From contig CAMDEF010000003.1 of the NCBI GenBank assembly GCA_945895265.1, positions 62,001 to 126,000 of the forward strand: 64,000 nt of DNA. The letters are read 5' to 3'. A program made the position numbers and the translations under genes. The DNA comes from Bordetella parapertussis. GTDB lineage: Bacteria; Pseudomonadota; Gammaproteobacteria; Burkholderiales; Burkholderiaceae_B. Each line of letters begins with the position of its first letter. The first letter of the stretch is position 1. Positions 25,650 through 33,901 of the stretch are shown here, piece after piece. The notes beneath the pieces were generated by a model. The model was not told where the DNA came from. It was given only the letters and a program-made list of their open reading frames with translations, and ran no database searches.

Positions 25650-26513
25650 CTATTCAAAAGAATAATTACCCTCGGCCTGTTGACCAACTGAGAGGGTCTG
25701 CCCAATTCCTGCATGAACAATACCATTCATGCCAAAACAGATCGCACCATCGACTCGGGCTAGCGTGCGATAGGGTCGGAGGGTGTCGTTGACCTCGGGT
25801 GACGAGATCGCAGTCTCTGGGTTGATATCCGGAATCGCGCAACGAGGGCAGGGCTTGACTAAGTTCAGTTGTGCGCTACCTTGGTTGGTGTGAATCATGA
25901 GTTCACCGAGATGGTCTTCGGTGTGCGCTTCGAGTTGCTTCAACACAATATTAGGTCTGAACCGCGACATCGAGACAGGTTCGTGCCCTTGACTTGTTAA
26001 ACGCGAGTTCAGTTCATCGAGAGCGCTTTGCGTCACCACTTGAACGGCGAAGCCATCACTAAACTTGTTGACGGCTTCAACGCCTTTTGTCCAGTCAAGA
26101 GCCGACAGCCGTCGCGCTTGTTTTGAAAAGCGTATCAAGCGATAGTGTTTGCCGGGTACCGCAAGATAGGCATCTAGCCATTGCGCGACCACATCACCTT
26201 GGTCGTCACCTAGCAGCGTGTCGCGCCAGACGGTGACCTGTTTCGGGGCCGAAGGGAGCTCAAGAGGAATGCTGACTGAGTCAAACCCAGGGGCTGAAAG
26301 CGTCAGTGTGGTGCTCGAGAGCGCCGGCGTGATCCACACCATATGTGGGATCTGTCGTTGGGTTAAAAACATGCCCTCATGGTCGACGATCATCCATTCG
26401 CGATCCATGCTCAGACCGGTTGCTGTGAGCTGTGCCTGAGTCACTTCAATACCCGCACACGATTTGATTGGGTAAATGAACAGTTGGGCAATCACGCCAG
26501 TGCAGTCGGCCAT
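25650..26513 (-). CDS. MOSC domain protein (YcbX/mARC-like)
   Basis: A 287-residue protein. I start at ATG 26513 (protein begins MADCTGVIAQLFIYPIKSC) rather than further upstream. It has the MOSC N-terminal beta-barrel (IYPIKSCAGIEV, MDREWMIVD) followed by the MOSC domain (FSDGFAVQVVTQSALDELN, MSRFRPNIVL). The conserved Cys expected to bind molybdenum cofactor lies in PCPRCAIPDI. Family knowledge: such proteins reduce N-hydroxylated compounds with a ferredoxin or flavodoxin partner. It lacks the C-terminal 2Fe-2S ferredoxin domain of YcbX. Confidence 0.85.
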   Translation of the reverse strand: MADCTGVIAQLFIYPIKSCAGIEVTQAQLTATGLSMDREWMIVDHEGMFLTQRQIPHMVWITPALSSTTLTLSAPGFDSVSIPLELPSAPKQVTVWRDTLLGDDQGDVVAQWLDAYLAVPGKHYRLIRFSKQARRLSALDWTKGVEAVNKFSDGFAVQVVTQSALDELNSRLTSQGHEPVSMSRFRPNIVLKQLEAHTEDHLGELMIHTNQGSAQLNLVKPCPRCAIPDINPETAISSPEVNDTLRPYRTLARVDGAICFGMNGIVHAGIGQTLSVGQQAEGNYSFE

Positions 26514-26602
26514 AGAGATCTCTTGATAGAAGTGAGCTTCACGACATTCTAAGGCCAATGTATCCTAAAATGTGCCTTAATTCTTTTGCTAGGAATACGA
26601 CC

Positions 26603-27085
26603 ATGCCTTCTTTTGATGTTGTTTCTGAAGTCGATAAACACGAACTGACCAACGCGGTGGATCAGGCCAACCGTGAACTCAGTACGCGTTTTGATTTCAA
26701 AGGTACGGATGCCAAATTTGAGCTTGAAGGCTTTGTTGTGACTCAAATTGCAGGCAGTGCTTTTCAACTTAAGCAAATGCTGGATATCTTGCGTGCCCGA
26801 TTAAGTGCACGGGGCATTGATACCCGGTGTTTGGATGTGGCTGACCCGCTCGAAAATTTGGGTGGCGCGCGTCAAAAGGTGACGATCAAGCAAGGGATCG
26901 AGCAACCCATTTCTAAAAAATTGATTGCGTCGATTAAAGAAGCCAAACTCAAAGTCGAAACCCAAATCACCGGCGAAAAATTACGCGTCACAGGTAAAAA
27001 GCGCGACGACTTGCAAGGCGCCATCGCGTTGCTGAAAAAAGCAGATGTCGAGTTACCGTTGCAGTTCAACAACTTTAGAGATTGA
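26603..27085 (+). CDS. yajQ: YajQ family cyclic-di-GMP/nucleotide-binding protein
   Basis: A 160-residue protein with start ATG 26603 behind AGGAA (MPSFDVVSEVDKHELTNAVD). Strong YajQ signatures are ELSTRFDFKG, the AARQKVTIKQG-like block (GGARQKVTIKQGIEQPISKK) and the C-terminal FNNFRD. Members bind nucleotides; XC_3703 of Xanthomonas binds c-di-GMP and acts in gene regulation. The gene is divergent from the MOSC gene with a 90-base spacer and appears monocistronic. Confidence 0.93.
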   Translation: MPSFDVVSEVDKHELTNAVDQANRELSTRFDFKGTDAKFELEGFVVTQIAGSAFQLKQMLDILRARLSARGIDTRCLDVADPLENLGGARQKVTIKQGIEQPISKKLIASIKEAKLKVETQITGEKLRVTGKKRDDLQGAIALLKKADVELPLQFNNFRD

Positions 27086-27138
27086 TGCACATCGTTCGTG
27101 CGACCTGCGCAACGAACGATCTTTGGCGCAACTAGCTA

Positions 27139-28251
27139 TTAACGACCACCCGTTTTGATGTCGCCAAACAAGGTGCTTAAACCACGTGGCTGCGAACGCC
27201 AGTAAGGCTTGGCGACTTGCACTTGTGCGCCAAGGTGTGCAGCAGCATGCCAGGGCCAGCGTGGATCAAACAGCATGCCACGCGCAAGCGCCACCATGTC
27301 GGCCTCGCCATTCACGATAATGTCTTCAGCCTCTTGAGGCTCAGTAATTAAGCCAACCGCCATCGTGAGTAAGCCAGTGCCATTTTTGATTTGTGTGGCG
27401 AGGGGCACTTGATATTTTGGCCCGAGAGTGATTTGTTGCTTGGGCGATACACCGCCGCTTGATACGTCGATAAAATCGCAGCCAAGTGCTTTGATTGCAC
27501 GACCAAAGACGATGCTGTCTTCGGCTGTCCAACCGCCTTCGACCCAGTCTGTCCCTGAAATACGCAGCCCCAAGCACACATTGGCAGGCGTGACCTCGCG
27601 CACGGCCTTGAAGACCTCAAGCGGAAACCGCATGCGATTTTCAAGCGAGCCGCCGTACTCGTCGGTGCGTTGGTTGGCAATCGGGGATAAAAACTGATGC
27701 AACAGATAACCGTGGGCGCTATGCAACTCAATGCCATCAAAGCCAATTCGTACTGAGCGTTTGGCAGCATCGACAAAGGCTTGGCGAATACGCTTTAAGT
27801 CGGCGAGTTCAAAGGCTTTCGGGGTCGCTTCGTTGGGGATCTGTGGGATCGCAGAGGGGCCAGCGACTTCCCAGCCGCCGTCTGCCGGGGTTTGCAACTG
27901 ACCGCCCTCCCAGGGGCGATAGCTTGAGGCTTTGCGACCGGCGTGACCCAGCTGGATCATGATGGGCATCGACGAGTACTTGCGCACAGAATCAATGACT
28001 TTTTTGAGCGCTGTTTCGTGTGCATCTGAATACAAACCCAGACAGCCGTGCGTAATTCGACCAACAGCTTCGACTGCAGTGGCTTCGATAATCAGCAGGC
28101 CAGCACCGGAGAGCGCCATTTGGCCAAGGTGGATAGTGTGCCAATCGGTCGCGAGCCCTTCGTCGGCCATGTACTGGCACATCGGGGCAATGATGATGCG
28201 ATTGGCCAGTTTAAGTGGGCCGACTTGGAGGGGGGTAAAAAGCTGGCTCAT
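27139..28251 (-). CDS. Old-yellow-enzyme NADH:flavin oxidoreductase (YqjM-like)
   Basis: A 370-residue FMN barrel. Start ATG 28251 (MSQLFTPLQVGPLKLANRI) behind AGGAA. Typical blocks are IIAPMCQYMADEG (the Cys modulating FMN redox in YqjM-type enzymes), HLGQMALSGAGLLIIEATAVE, the substrate pair His in HSAHGYLLHQFLSP and QRTDEYGGSLENR. It reduces activated C=C bonds in enones with NAD(P)H. Class and fold are sure; the physiological substrate is unknown. It is monocistronic. Confidence 0.9.
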   Translation of the reverse strand: MSQLFTPLQVGPLKLANRIIIAPMCQYMADEGLATDWHTIHLGQMALSGAGLLIIEATAVEAVGRITHGCLGLYSDAHETALKKVIDSVRKYSSMPIMIQLGHAGRKASSYRPWEGGQLQTPADGGWEVAGPSAIPQIPNEATPKAFELADLKRIRQAFVDAAKRSVRIGFDGIELHSAHGYLLHQFLSPIANQRTDEYGGSLENRMRFPLEVFKAVREVTPANVCLGLRISGTDWVEGGWTAEDSIVFGRAIKALGCDFIDVSSGGVSPKQQITLGPKYQVPLATQIKNGTGLLTMAVGLITEPQEAEDIIVNGEADMVALARGMLFDPRWPWHAAAHLGAQVQVAKPYWRSQPRGLSTLFGDIKTGGR

Positions 28252-28445
28252 GCGAGTGTATTCCTGTAATTGATAGATAGACCCAATGCTAACGGGGCGC
28301 GAGCAGGCTCGCAAGTTGGTCAGCTTCTCAGTCTAGCACCCGTACTTTTGGCTCTGCGCCCCAGAGAAACTGACCCCACTCATCGTTGTTTCGTACTTTG
28401 CGATGGCAGGCCATGAGATAGCCGATGCTGTTGGCGTGGCTGTCT

Positions 28446-30410
28446 TCACTCTAAATGGCTTGCTTGAAGTTCAGCAAAAGACACCAATTTGCCAGCGATG
28501 GCGCTGGCCGCGACCGTGGCTGGGCTGGCTAGCCACACCTGTCCCGGCCCAGAGCGCCCGGGGAAGTTACGATTAATGGCGCTCACGGTAATTTGCTCGG
28601 CTTTAGACGATGAGCCCGGGCCGCAGTTTGCACAGGCGCCGCACGCAGGCTGTAAAAACTCGGCACCGACAGCTTCGAAGGTGGCAAGGTAGCCCTTTGC
28701 CGTACAGTAGTCGCGCACTCCTTGCGTGCCCGCTTGCAAAAATAATGTCACGCCTGGGGCCGCTTTGAGCCCTTTACTGGCGGCCCAAGCCAAGACAGCA
28801 TGATATTGGTCGAAATCTTCACGTTTGCCAGCAGTGCAAGAGCCACCATAGGCGATGTCGATCTTGGGGCGCTCGGCAAGCGCGTCAAGCGCAATGCCAT
28901 TGCCTGGGTCGCCTGGGCGAGCCACCATGGGTACCAAGCGTGTGCCATCGATATGAATGGTGCGTGCATAGGCCGCCCCAGGGTCGCTTTTCATCCAAGG
29001 CTCGAGCACACACTCAACGCCACGACGTTCTTTGATAAAGCGTACTGTTTGCTCATCAGGTTCGACGATCCCGGTAAAGCCGCCTAGCTCGGCCACCATG
29101 TTCGTCAGCGTCGCACGTTCGTCGATGGACATCGCTTTGACTGCCTCACCACCAAATTCAAAGACCTTGCCCACGCCACCGCCGGCCCGAATGCTTGGCT
29201 CGGCTAATAAATGCAAGACGACGTCTTTTGCTGAGACTCCTGCCGGTAGGGGTCCCGACACAGTGATTCGTAAACTCTCAGGCATGGTGAAACGCACGGC
29301 TCCGGTGACAAAGGCATTTGCCATATCGGTGGTGCCTACGCCAAACGCGACGCAGCCAAGCGCGCCGCTATGTGGGGTGTGCGAATCTGTGCCTGCGATC
29401 AATTGCCCGGGTAAGGCATAGTTCTCGGCCATCAACGCATGCGAGATGCCCTCAGAGCCTGTGTTGTTGACGTCGCCCGCCTCAAGCGCCTGCAGGTAGC
29501 CGTGATCTTTCAAATGATGTCGTGCGACAAACGCGCGGTGTGCTTTCGAAAGTTGATTCACGGCAGGGACCAAGCCCTGTTTGAGGTGCGCTGGGCTTCG
29601 ATGGACATAAGACAGATGATCTTCAAAACATACGATGCTCGCTGAGTCGTGTAACGCGAGGGCTTGGCCAAATTTCTGATTCAAGGCGTGCGCACACATC
29701 CCTGTGTAGTACTCATGAATGAAGCGCAAATCGGCTTGTACAAAGCCGCCTTCACCCGGCAGCAACCAAGCCGGCGCGTCTTCAGTCGAGAGCAAATGGC
29801 GTGCAATGATTTTTTCAAAAAGAGTCAGGGATTGTTTCAGTGCCAGTGTTTTTTTAGGTTTTGCTTTTAAGCGCGCCTGCCCATAGTTGAGCAGGCCACC
29901 TGCACGCAAAATCGCTGCGGCAACGGCATCGCGCCCTTCCAGAAGCTCTTCAAGTTCAATGGCCTGACCGCGCGTGATGCGCTCAAGCAAAGAAAAATTG
30001 GTTGAGGTAAACAGGCCAAGATTGTCGGCATTTTGTCGATAGATGCGTTCAAAGCTTTCGGCGATGATTAAGCGCACCCCAGCCGCCTGTTCAGCAACCG
30101 GGCTATGTTCGCGTGAACTGCCTTTGCCATAGCGTTTGCCGCCCACCACCACTTCTATTTGCGCTTGTTGAATGGCGCCAACGCCGATTGGCTGATGACC
30201 AGCAACGGTGTATCCCGTATAGGGATAGCGTCCAAGCGCTTCATCGAAATGCACCATGACTGGCAGGGGAGAGATTTCGTCGGTTGAGATGTCATCGCGC
30301 AGGGGGCTTGCAGCGGCTCTGGTCAGTCGAACGCCAGCGAGTTGCACCCGAACCGCCTCTAGACTTTGGCTGAGATATAAAATGCGCGGGGCAAAGGTGA
30401 TAGCCGTCAT
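28446..30410 (-). CDS. Aconitase-superfamily hydro-lyase with N-terminal swivel domain
   Basis: A 654-residue single-chain dehydratase. Residues 25-190 are the swivel (small-subunit, LeuD-like) domain with GKRYGKGSSREHSPVAEQ and ESFERIYRQNADNLGL. Residues 220-640 are the catalytic large-subunit (LeuC-like) domain with AGTDSHTPHSGALG and Cys ligands for the [4Fe-4S] cluster at C525 (YGGSC) and C590/C593 (PACGAC). Aconitase fusions normally carry the swivel at the C-terminus, so this order is swapped. The substrate could be citrate, a methylated or homologous tricarboxylate, or an isopropylmalate-like acid. ATG 30410 follows ACGGAG. Confidence 0.82.
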   Translation of the reverse strand: MTAITFAPRILYLSQSLEAVRVQLAGVRLTRAAASPLRDDISTDEISPLPVMVHFDEALGRYPYTGYTVAGHQPIGVGAIQQAQIEVVVGGKRYGKGSSREHSPVAEQAAGVRLIIAESFERIYRQNADNLGLFTSTNFSLLERITRGQAIELEELLEGRDAVAAAILRAGGLLNYGQARLKAKPKKTLALKQSLTLFEKIIARHLLSTEDAPAWLLPGEGGFVQADLRFIHEYYTGMCAHALNQKFGQALALHDSASIVCFEDHLSYVHRSPAHLKQGLVPAVNQLSKAHRAFVARHHLKDHGYLQALEAGDVNNTGSEGISHALMAENYALPGQLIAGTDSHTPHSGALGCVAFGVGTTDMANAFVTGAVRFTMPESLRITVSGPLPAGVSAKDVVLHLLAEPSIRAGGGVGKVFEFGGEAVKAMSIDERATLTNMVAELGGFTGIVEPDEQTVRFIKERRGVECVLEPWMKSDPGAAYARTIHIDGTRLVPMVARPGDPGNGIALDALAERPKIDIAYGGSCTAGKREDFDQYHAVLAWAASKGLKAAPGVTLFLQAGTQGVRDYCTAKGYLATFEAVGAEFLQPACGACANCGPGSSSKAEQITVSAINRNFPGRSGPGQVWLASPATVAASAIAGKLVSFAELQASHLE

Positions 30411-30616
30411 AGTGTTGTGTCTCCGTGCTTGTGGTCATTCTGCAATGCAGCAACCGCAGCGAGGTGTTTATTTGTTTGGTTTAGGTTTAGGTTTAGTTTA
30501 GCTAATTTTGACCAGTTTTCGCTCAATCCTGACAGGGGAATACCCGAGCCAAAGGCAGTATGGCTCCAAGGCTATACTTTGACCCCAAGCTCTGTTCAAT
30601 CCTGTCTGCGCACATC

Positions 30617-31897
30617 ATGAAAAAAATCTTACTTGGCTGTATTGCCGACGACTTCACAGGCGCGACGGATCTGGCCAATAATCTCGTGCGAGCAGGGATG
30701 CGGGTGGTGCAGACCATCGGAGTACCCACACAACCGCTGCAAGCCGAAGTTGATGCTGTAGTGGTATCTCTGAAGTCGCGTACGATTGACCCAGAGCAGG
30801 CCTGCGCGCAGTCGGTAGCCGCTTTGCACTGGCTGCAGGCGCAAGGCGCGCAGCAAATTTATTTCAAATACTGTTCAACGTTTGATTCAACGGCTCAGGG
30901 CAATATCGGCCCAGTGACTGACGCCTTGATGGCTGCTTTGCAAACTGACTTTACGATTGCAACACCGGCGTTTCCGGACGCAGGGCGTACCGTCTTTAAA
31001 GGGTACTTATTTGTTGGCTCGGTACTGCTCCACGAGAGCGGTATGCAAGATCATCCGCTCACCCCCATGACAGACCCGAATCTTGTGCGTGTGTTGAAGC
31101 CCCAAACGCGCCATCAGGTTGGTCTGATTGACTACACCGTCGTGGCACAAGGCGAAGCCGCGATCCGCGCGCGGATTGCGGCCTTGCGTGCCGAGGGGGT
31201 GGCCATCGCAGTCGTTGACGCTGTGAGCAATGCTGATTTGCTGCGCTTGGGTGCTGCACTGTCGGATATGCCTTTAGTGACTGCAGGCTCAGGTGTGGCG
31301 ATTGGTTTGCCCGCTAATTTTGGTATTGCGCCTAATGCGCAGGCCTCTTGTTTGCCTCCCACTGCTGGCTTGCAGGCGATTGTGTCTGGTAGTTGCTCGC
31401 GTGCGACAAACGCACAGGTTGCGGCTTTTCGTGCAACAGGCCTGCCCGCCATTGCAGTGGATCCCCTGCGTTTGCAGCGAGGGGCTGAGGCAGTTCAACG
31501 GGTGGTGGATGAGGTGCTTGCCGTATGCCAGCCGCAGCTTGGCAAGGAGCCGGTGCTGGTGTATTCAACCGCAGAACCCGACGCACTAAAAAGCATTCAA
31601 GACCAACTTGGTGTGCAGATGGCTGGACAACTGGTTGAACAAACATTGGCACGGATTGCCGTTGGTTTGGTTCAACAAGGCGTTGGTCAGTTAATCGTCG
31701 CCGGAGGCGAAACCTCTGGTGCTGTCGTGCAAGCGTTGGGCATGACACAATTACAAATTGGTGCACAGATTGACCCTGGTGTGCCTTGGTGTTCCGGTAA
31801 TACTGCGGTGTCTGACAAGACTTTACACATCACCTTGAAGTCGGGCAATTTTGGTACGCCTGACTTTTTTACAAAAGCCTTTCAGTGCATTGTTTGA
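30617..31897 (+). CDS. otnK: 3-oxo-tetronate kinase
   Basis: A 426-residue four-carbon acid-sugar kinase (DUF1537 family). I use ATG 30617 (MKKILLGCIADDFTGATDLANN), which gives the expected N-terminus. The N-terminal domain has IADDFTGATDLA and STFDSTAQGNIGPV; the nucleotide-binding C-terminal domain has VAGGETSGAVVQALG and QIDPGVPWC. OtnK phosphorylates 3-oxo-tetronate (erythronate or threonate catabolism). Neighbours otnC and denD support this call over other DUF1537 kinases. Confidence 0.85.
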   Translation: MKKILLGCIADDFTGATDLANNLVRAGMRVVQTIGVPTQPLQAEVDAVVVSLKSRTIDPEQACAQSVAALHWLQAQGAQQIYFKYCSTFDSTAQGNIGPVTDALMAALQTDFTIATPAFPDAGRTVFKGYLFVGSVLLHESGMQDHPLTPMTDPNLVRVLKPQTRHQVGLIDYTVVAQGEAAIRARIAALRAEGVAIAVVDAVSNADLLRLGAALSDMPLVTAGSGVAIGLPANFGIAPNAQASCLPPTAGLQAIVSGSCSRATNAQVAAFRATGLPAIAVDPLRLQRGAEAVQRVVDEVLAVCQPQLGKEPVLVYSTAEPDALKSIQDQLGVQMAGQLVEQTLARIAVGLVQQGVGQLIVAGGETSGAVVQALGMTQLQIGAQIDPGVPWCSGNTAVSDKTLHITLKSGNFGTPDFFTKAFQCIV

Positions 31898-31913
31898 GTC
31901 GCATTGAATTCAG

Positions 31914-32027
31914 TCATGCCTTAAACAAATTTTGGCAGCACGACTTGACTCATCCAAACATTCAATTTTTTGCGGTATCTCTAAACCCATCCACGCCTTG
32001 AACAAATGTTTACAGCATGACTGAATC
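31914..32027. repeat. decayed 77-bp tandem repeat at the otnC start
   Basis: The sequence around the otnC start (CACGCCTTGAACAAATG, from 31993, through the ATG at 32017) has an imperfect copy 77 bases upstream (CATGCCTTAAACAAATT, from 31916). In the upstream copy the ATG position reads ACTTGACT, so the echo is not translatable. This occupies most of the otnK-otnC spacer. Confidence 0.5.
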
Positions 32028-32703
32028 TACCCAGGCACCAAACGAATTTTTACGAAACGAGGTTTGCCGCGTTGGTAAAAGCCTGTTCGAACGTGGGTAC
32101 GTGCATGGCTCGACTGGCAACATCAGTGTGCGCGTGCCGGCCGATCAGGGGGGTGGATTTTTAATTACCCCCACTGATGCGTGCTTAGGGTTTCTTGAGT
32201 CGGAGGCATTGGCGTGGGTCAACGAGCAAGGCCAACAAATTTCAGGTGAGCGCGCGAGTAAGACCTTAACGTTGCATCGTCGCATCTATTCCTGTGTGCC
32301 AACCGCGGGCTGCGTGGTGCACACGCATTCATCTTATTTGGTTGATCTGACGTTGCGTGGGGTATGGCACCCTGATGATATCGTGCCGCCTTTGACGCCC
32401 TATTACGTGATGAAAGTCGGGCATGTCCCTCTGATCCCCTACTTTTTGCCCGGCGATGCTCAGGTAGCCGAGCACCTTGCGCAACGTGTTGCGCAATACC
32501 AAGCGCGAGGCTTAACGCTGCGTGCGGTGATGTGTGATCGCCTGGGGCCTCAGGTCTGGGGTGCGACTCCCGCTGCTGCTATGGCCACACTTGAAGAACT
32601 TGAAGAAACCGCTAAGCTTTGGCTGCGCGGACAGTGCACGGCACAACCACTCAGCGAAGCCGCAATTCAAGCCTTGCGCGAAACGTTCAAGGCGTCTTGG
32701 TAA
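32017..32703 (+). CDS. otnC: 3-oxo-tetronate 4-phosphate decarboxylase (class II aldolase family)
   Basis: A 228-residue class II aldolase/adducin-fold enzyme. It shows GYVHGSTGNISVRV, the active-site SKTLTLHRRIYS region, metal ligands in VVHTHSSYLV and a Zn-ligand-like region near KVGHVPLIPYF. OtnC decarboxylates 3-oxo-tetronate 4-phosphate to dihydroxyacetone phosphate. Position between otnK and denD supports the call. The last ten codons are part of a threefold tandem repeat running beyond the stop; in this copy the frame ends cleanly at TAA 32701-32703. Confidence 0.85.
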   Translation: MTESTQAPNEFLRNEVCRVGKSLFERGYVHGSTGNISVRVPADQGGGFLITPTDACLGFLESEALAWVNEQGQQISGERASKTLTLHRRIYSCVPTAGCVVHTHSSYLVDLTLRGVWHPDDIVPPLTPYYVMKVGHVPLIPYFLPGDAQVAEHLAQRVAQYQARGLTLRAVMCDRLGPQVWGATPAAAMATLEELEETAKLWLRGQCTAQPLSEAAIQALRETFKASW

Positions 32704-32779
32704 GATTCATGCCTTGCGCGAAGCGTTCAAGGTGTCTTGGTAAGATCGAGCTTTGCGTGAAACGTTCAAGGCATTTGTT
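32671..32779 (+). repeat. three tandem copies of the otnC 3' end
   Basis: A unit starting GCCTTGCGCGAAACGTTCAA (32671) recurs at 32711 (one change in the first 20 bases) and, more decayed, at 32750 (GCTTTGCGTGAAACGTTCAA). The periods are 40 and 39 bases. The first copy encodes the last residues and stop of otnC, and the other two lie in the spacer before denD. The 40-base period is not a multiple of three. Confidence 0.8.
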
Positions 32780-32804
32780 AGGGCGCACAAACATGGAGAA
32801 AACG

Positions 32805-33788
32805 ATGAACATCCTCATTACTGGCGGTGCTGGCTTTTTAGGGACGTTGTTGACCCGCGCGTTGCTCAAGCGCGGCGCACTGCAAGGCCGCGCACTGACC
32901 TCTTTGACGATTACAGATCTGGCGGCGCCTCGCGATGCAGACATCGCTAACCACCCGCTGGTTAAGATCGACACCGGTGATTTACTGAAACGCATCGACG
33001 GCCTCTTTGAAAAAGACTATGACGCCGTATTTCACCTGTCGTCAGCGGTATCGGGCGAATGCGAAGCGGATTTTGATTTAGGCTTGCGCTCAAACTTAGA
33101 TGCTACCCGGCGCATGCTTGATGCGGTTCGTGTCCAACACACTCGAACAGGTCAGACGGCGGTATTTTTCTTTGCCAGCTCGGTTGCCGTATTTGGTTCA
33201 GACCCTGCGATCCCCTTAGGCGCAGTGGTGCGCGATGGCACCTTACCAACGCCCCAGTCAAGCTACGGTATTCACAAATTTATTTGTGAACAACTGATTG
33301 CTGATTACACACGCAAAGGGTTTATTGATGGTCGTGTCGCGCGCTTGATGACAGTATCGGTGCGTCCGGGCAAGCCCAACGGCGCGGCGTCAAGCTTTTT
33401 ATCCGGTATCGTGCGCGAACCTTTGGCGGGTGTGGCGTCGGTGTGCCCCGTTGAGCTGTCGACTGCTGTGGCGTTATCTTCGCCCGAGACGACGATTGCT
33501 GGGATTTTGGCTGTTGCTGAAGCGACGCGCGAGGCCTTTGGTGGTCGTACGGCGTTGAATTTACCGGCCTTGACTGTGACGGTGGGTCAAATGCTTGAGG
33601 CGCTTGAGAGGGTCGCGGGTAAAGGCGTCGCCAGCCTTGTGACCGTCAAACCTGATCCGACCATTACAAAAATTGTGGGTGGCTGGCCATCAAAGTTTGA
33701 TTGCGAGCGCACCCACCGTTTTGGACTTCAGCCCGACACGTCGTATCAGGCTGTGATCGAGCAATATATCCGCATGCAGCGAGGATGA
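32805..33788 (+). CDS. denD: D-erythronate dehydrogenase (NAD-dependent epimerase fold)
   Basis: A 327-residue extended-SDR protein. I choose ATG 32805 (MNILITGGAGFLGTLL) with GGAG seven bases upstream; another ATG 12 bases earlier and a long open upstream frame are artefacts of the repeat region. Motifs are NAD-binding TGGAGFLG and the active-site YGIHK (YxxxK) near residue 155. DenD oxidises D-erythronate at C2 to the 2-oxo acid, which is isomerised and then handled by OtnK and OtnC. The isomerase gene otnI is not in this cluster. Confidence 0.85.
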   Translation: MNILITGGAGFLGTLLTRALLKRGALQGRALTSLTITDLAAPRDADIANHPLVKIDTGDLLKRIDGLFEKDYDAVFHLSSAVSGECEADFDLGLRSNLDATRRMLDAVRVQHTRTGQTAVFFFASSVAVFGSDPAIPLGAVVRDGTLPTPQSSYGIHKFICEQLIADYTRKGFIDGRVARLMTVSVRPGKPNGAASSFLSGIVREPLAGVASVCPVELSTAVALSSPETTIAGILAVAEATREAFGGRTALNLPALTVTVGQMLEALERVAGKGVASLVTVKPDPTITKIVGGWPSKFDCERTHRFGLQPDTSYQAVIEQYIRMQRG

Positions 33789-33823
33789 CACCAATCCCTT
33801 GAGCGGGACGCTGCCGCATGTTG

Positions 33824-33901
33824 TTCGAGCAAGCTCGGGTTGACCACGCCTTTGATGGCGATGATCGAGCCCGTGAAAGCACTGGCTCGATCAGACGCGA
33901 T
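33824..33901 (-). pseudogene. 78-bp decayed duplicate of the SDR gene 3' end
   Basis: Directly after the SDR stop codon, reading on in the same frame gives IASDRASAFTGSIIAIKG, then VVNPSLL. This mirrors the true C-terminus (ASDRASYVTGTIITMDG, then SANPIVV) with 13 of 24 identical residues. The bases line up with an offset of exactly 78, i.e. 26 codons including the stop. It is a fossil tandem duplication of the gene end, in frame but behind the stop codon. Confidence 0.75.

Noticed and set aside
32619-32804. N-terminal extension of denD into otnC
   Set aside because: The extension is translated repeat and overlapping otnC sequence; the NAD-binding motif starts right after ATG 32805, which has its own ribosome site.
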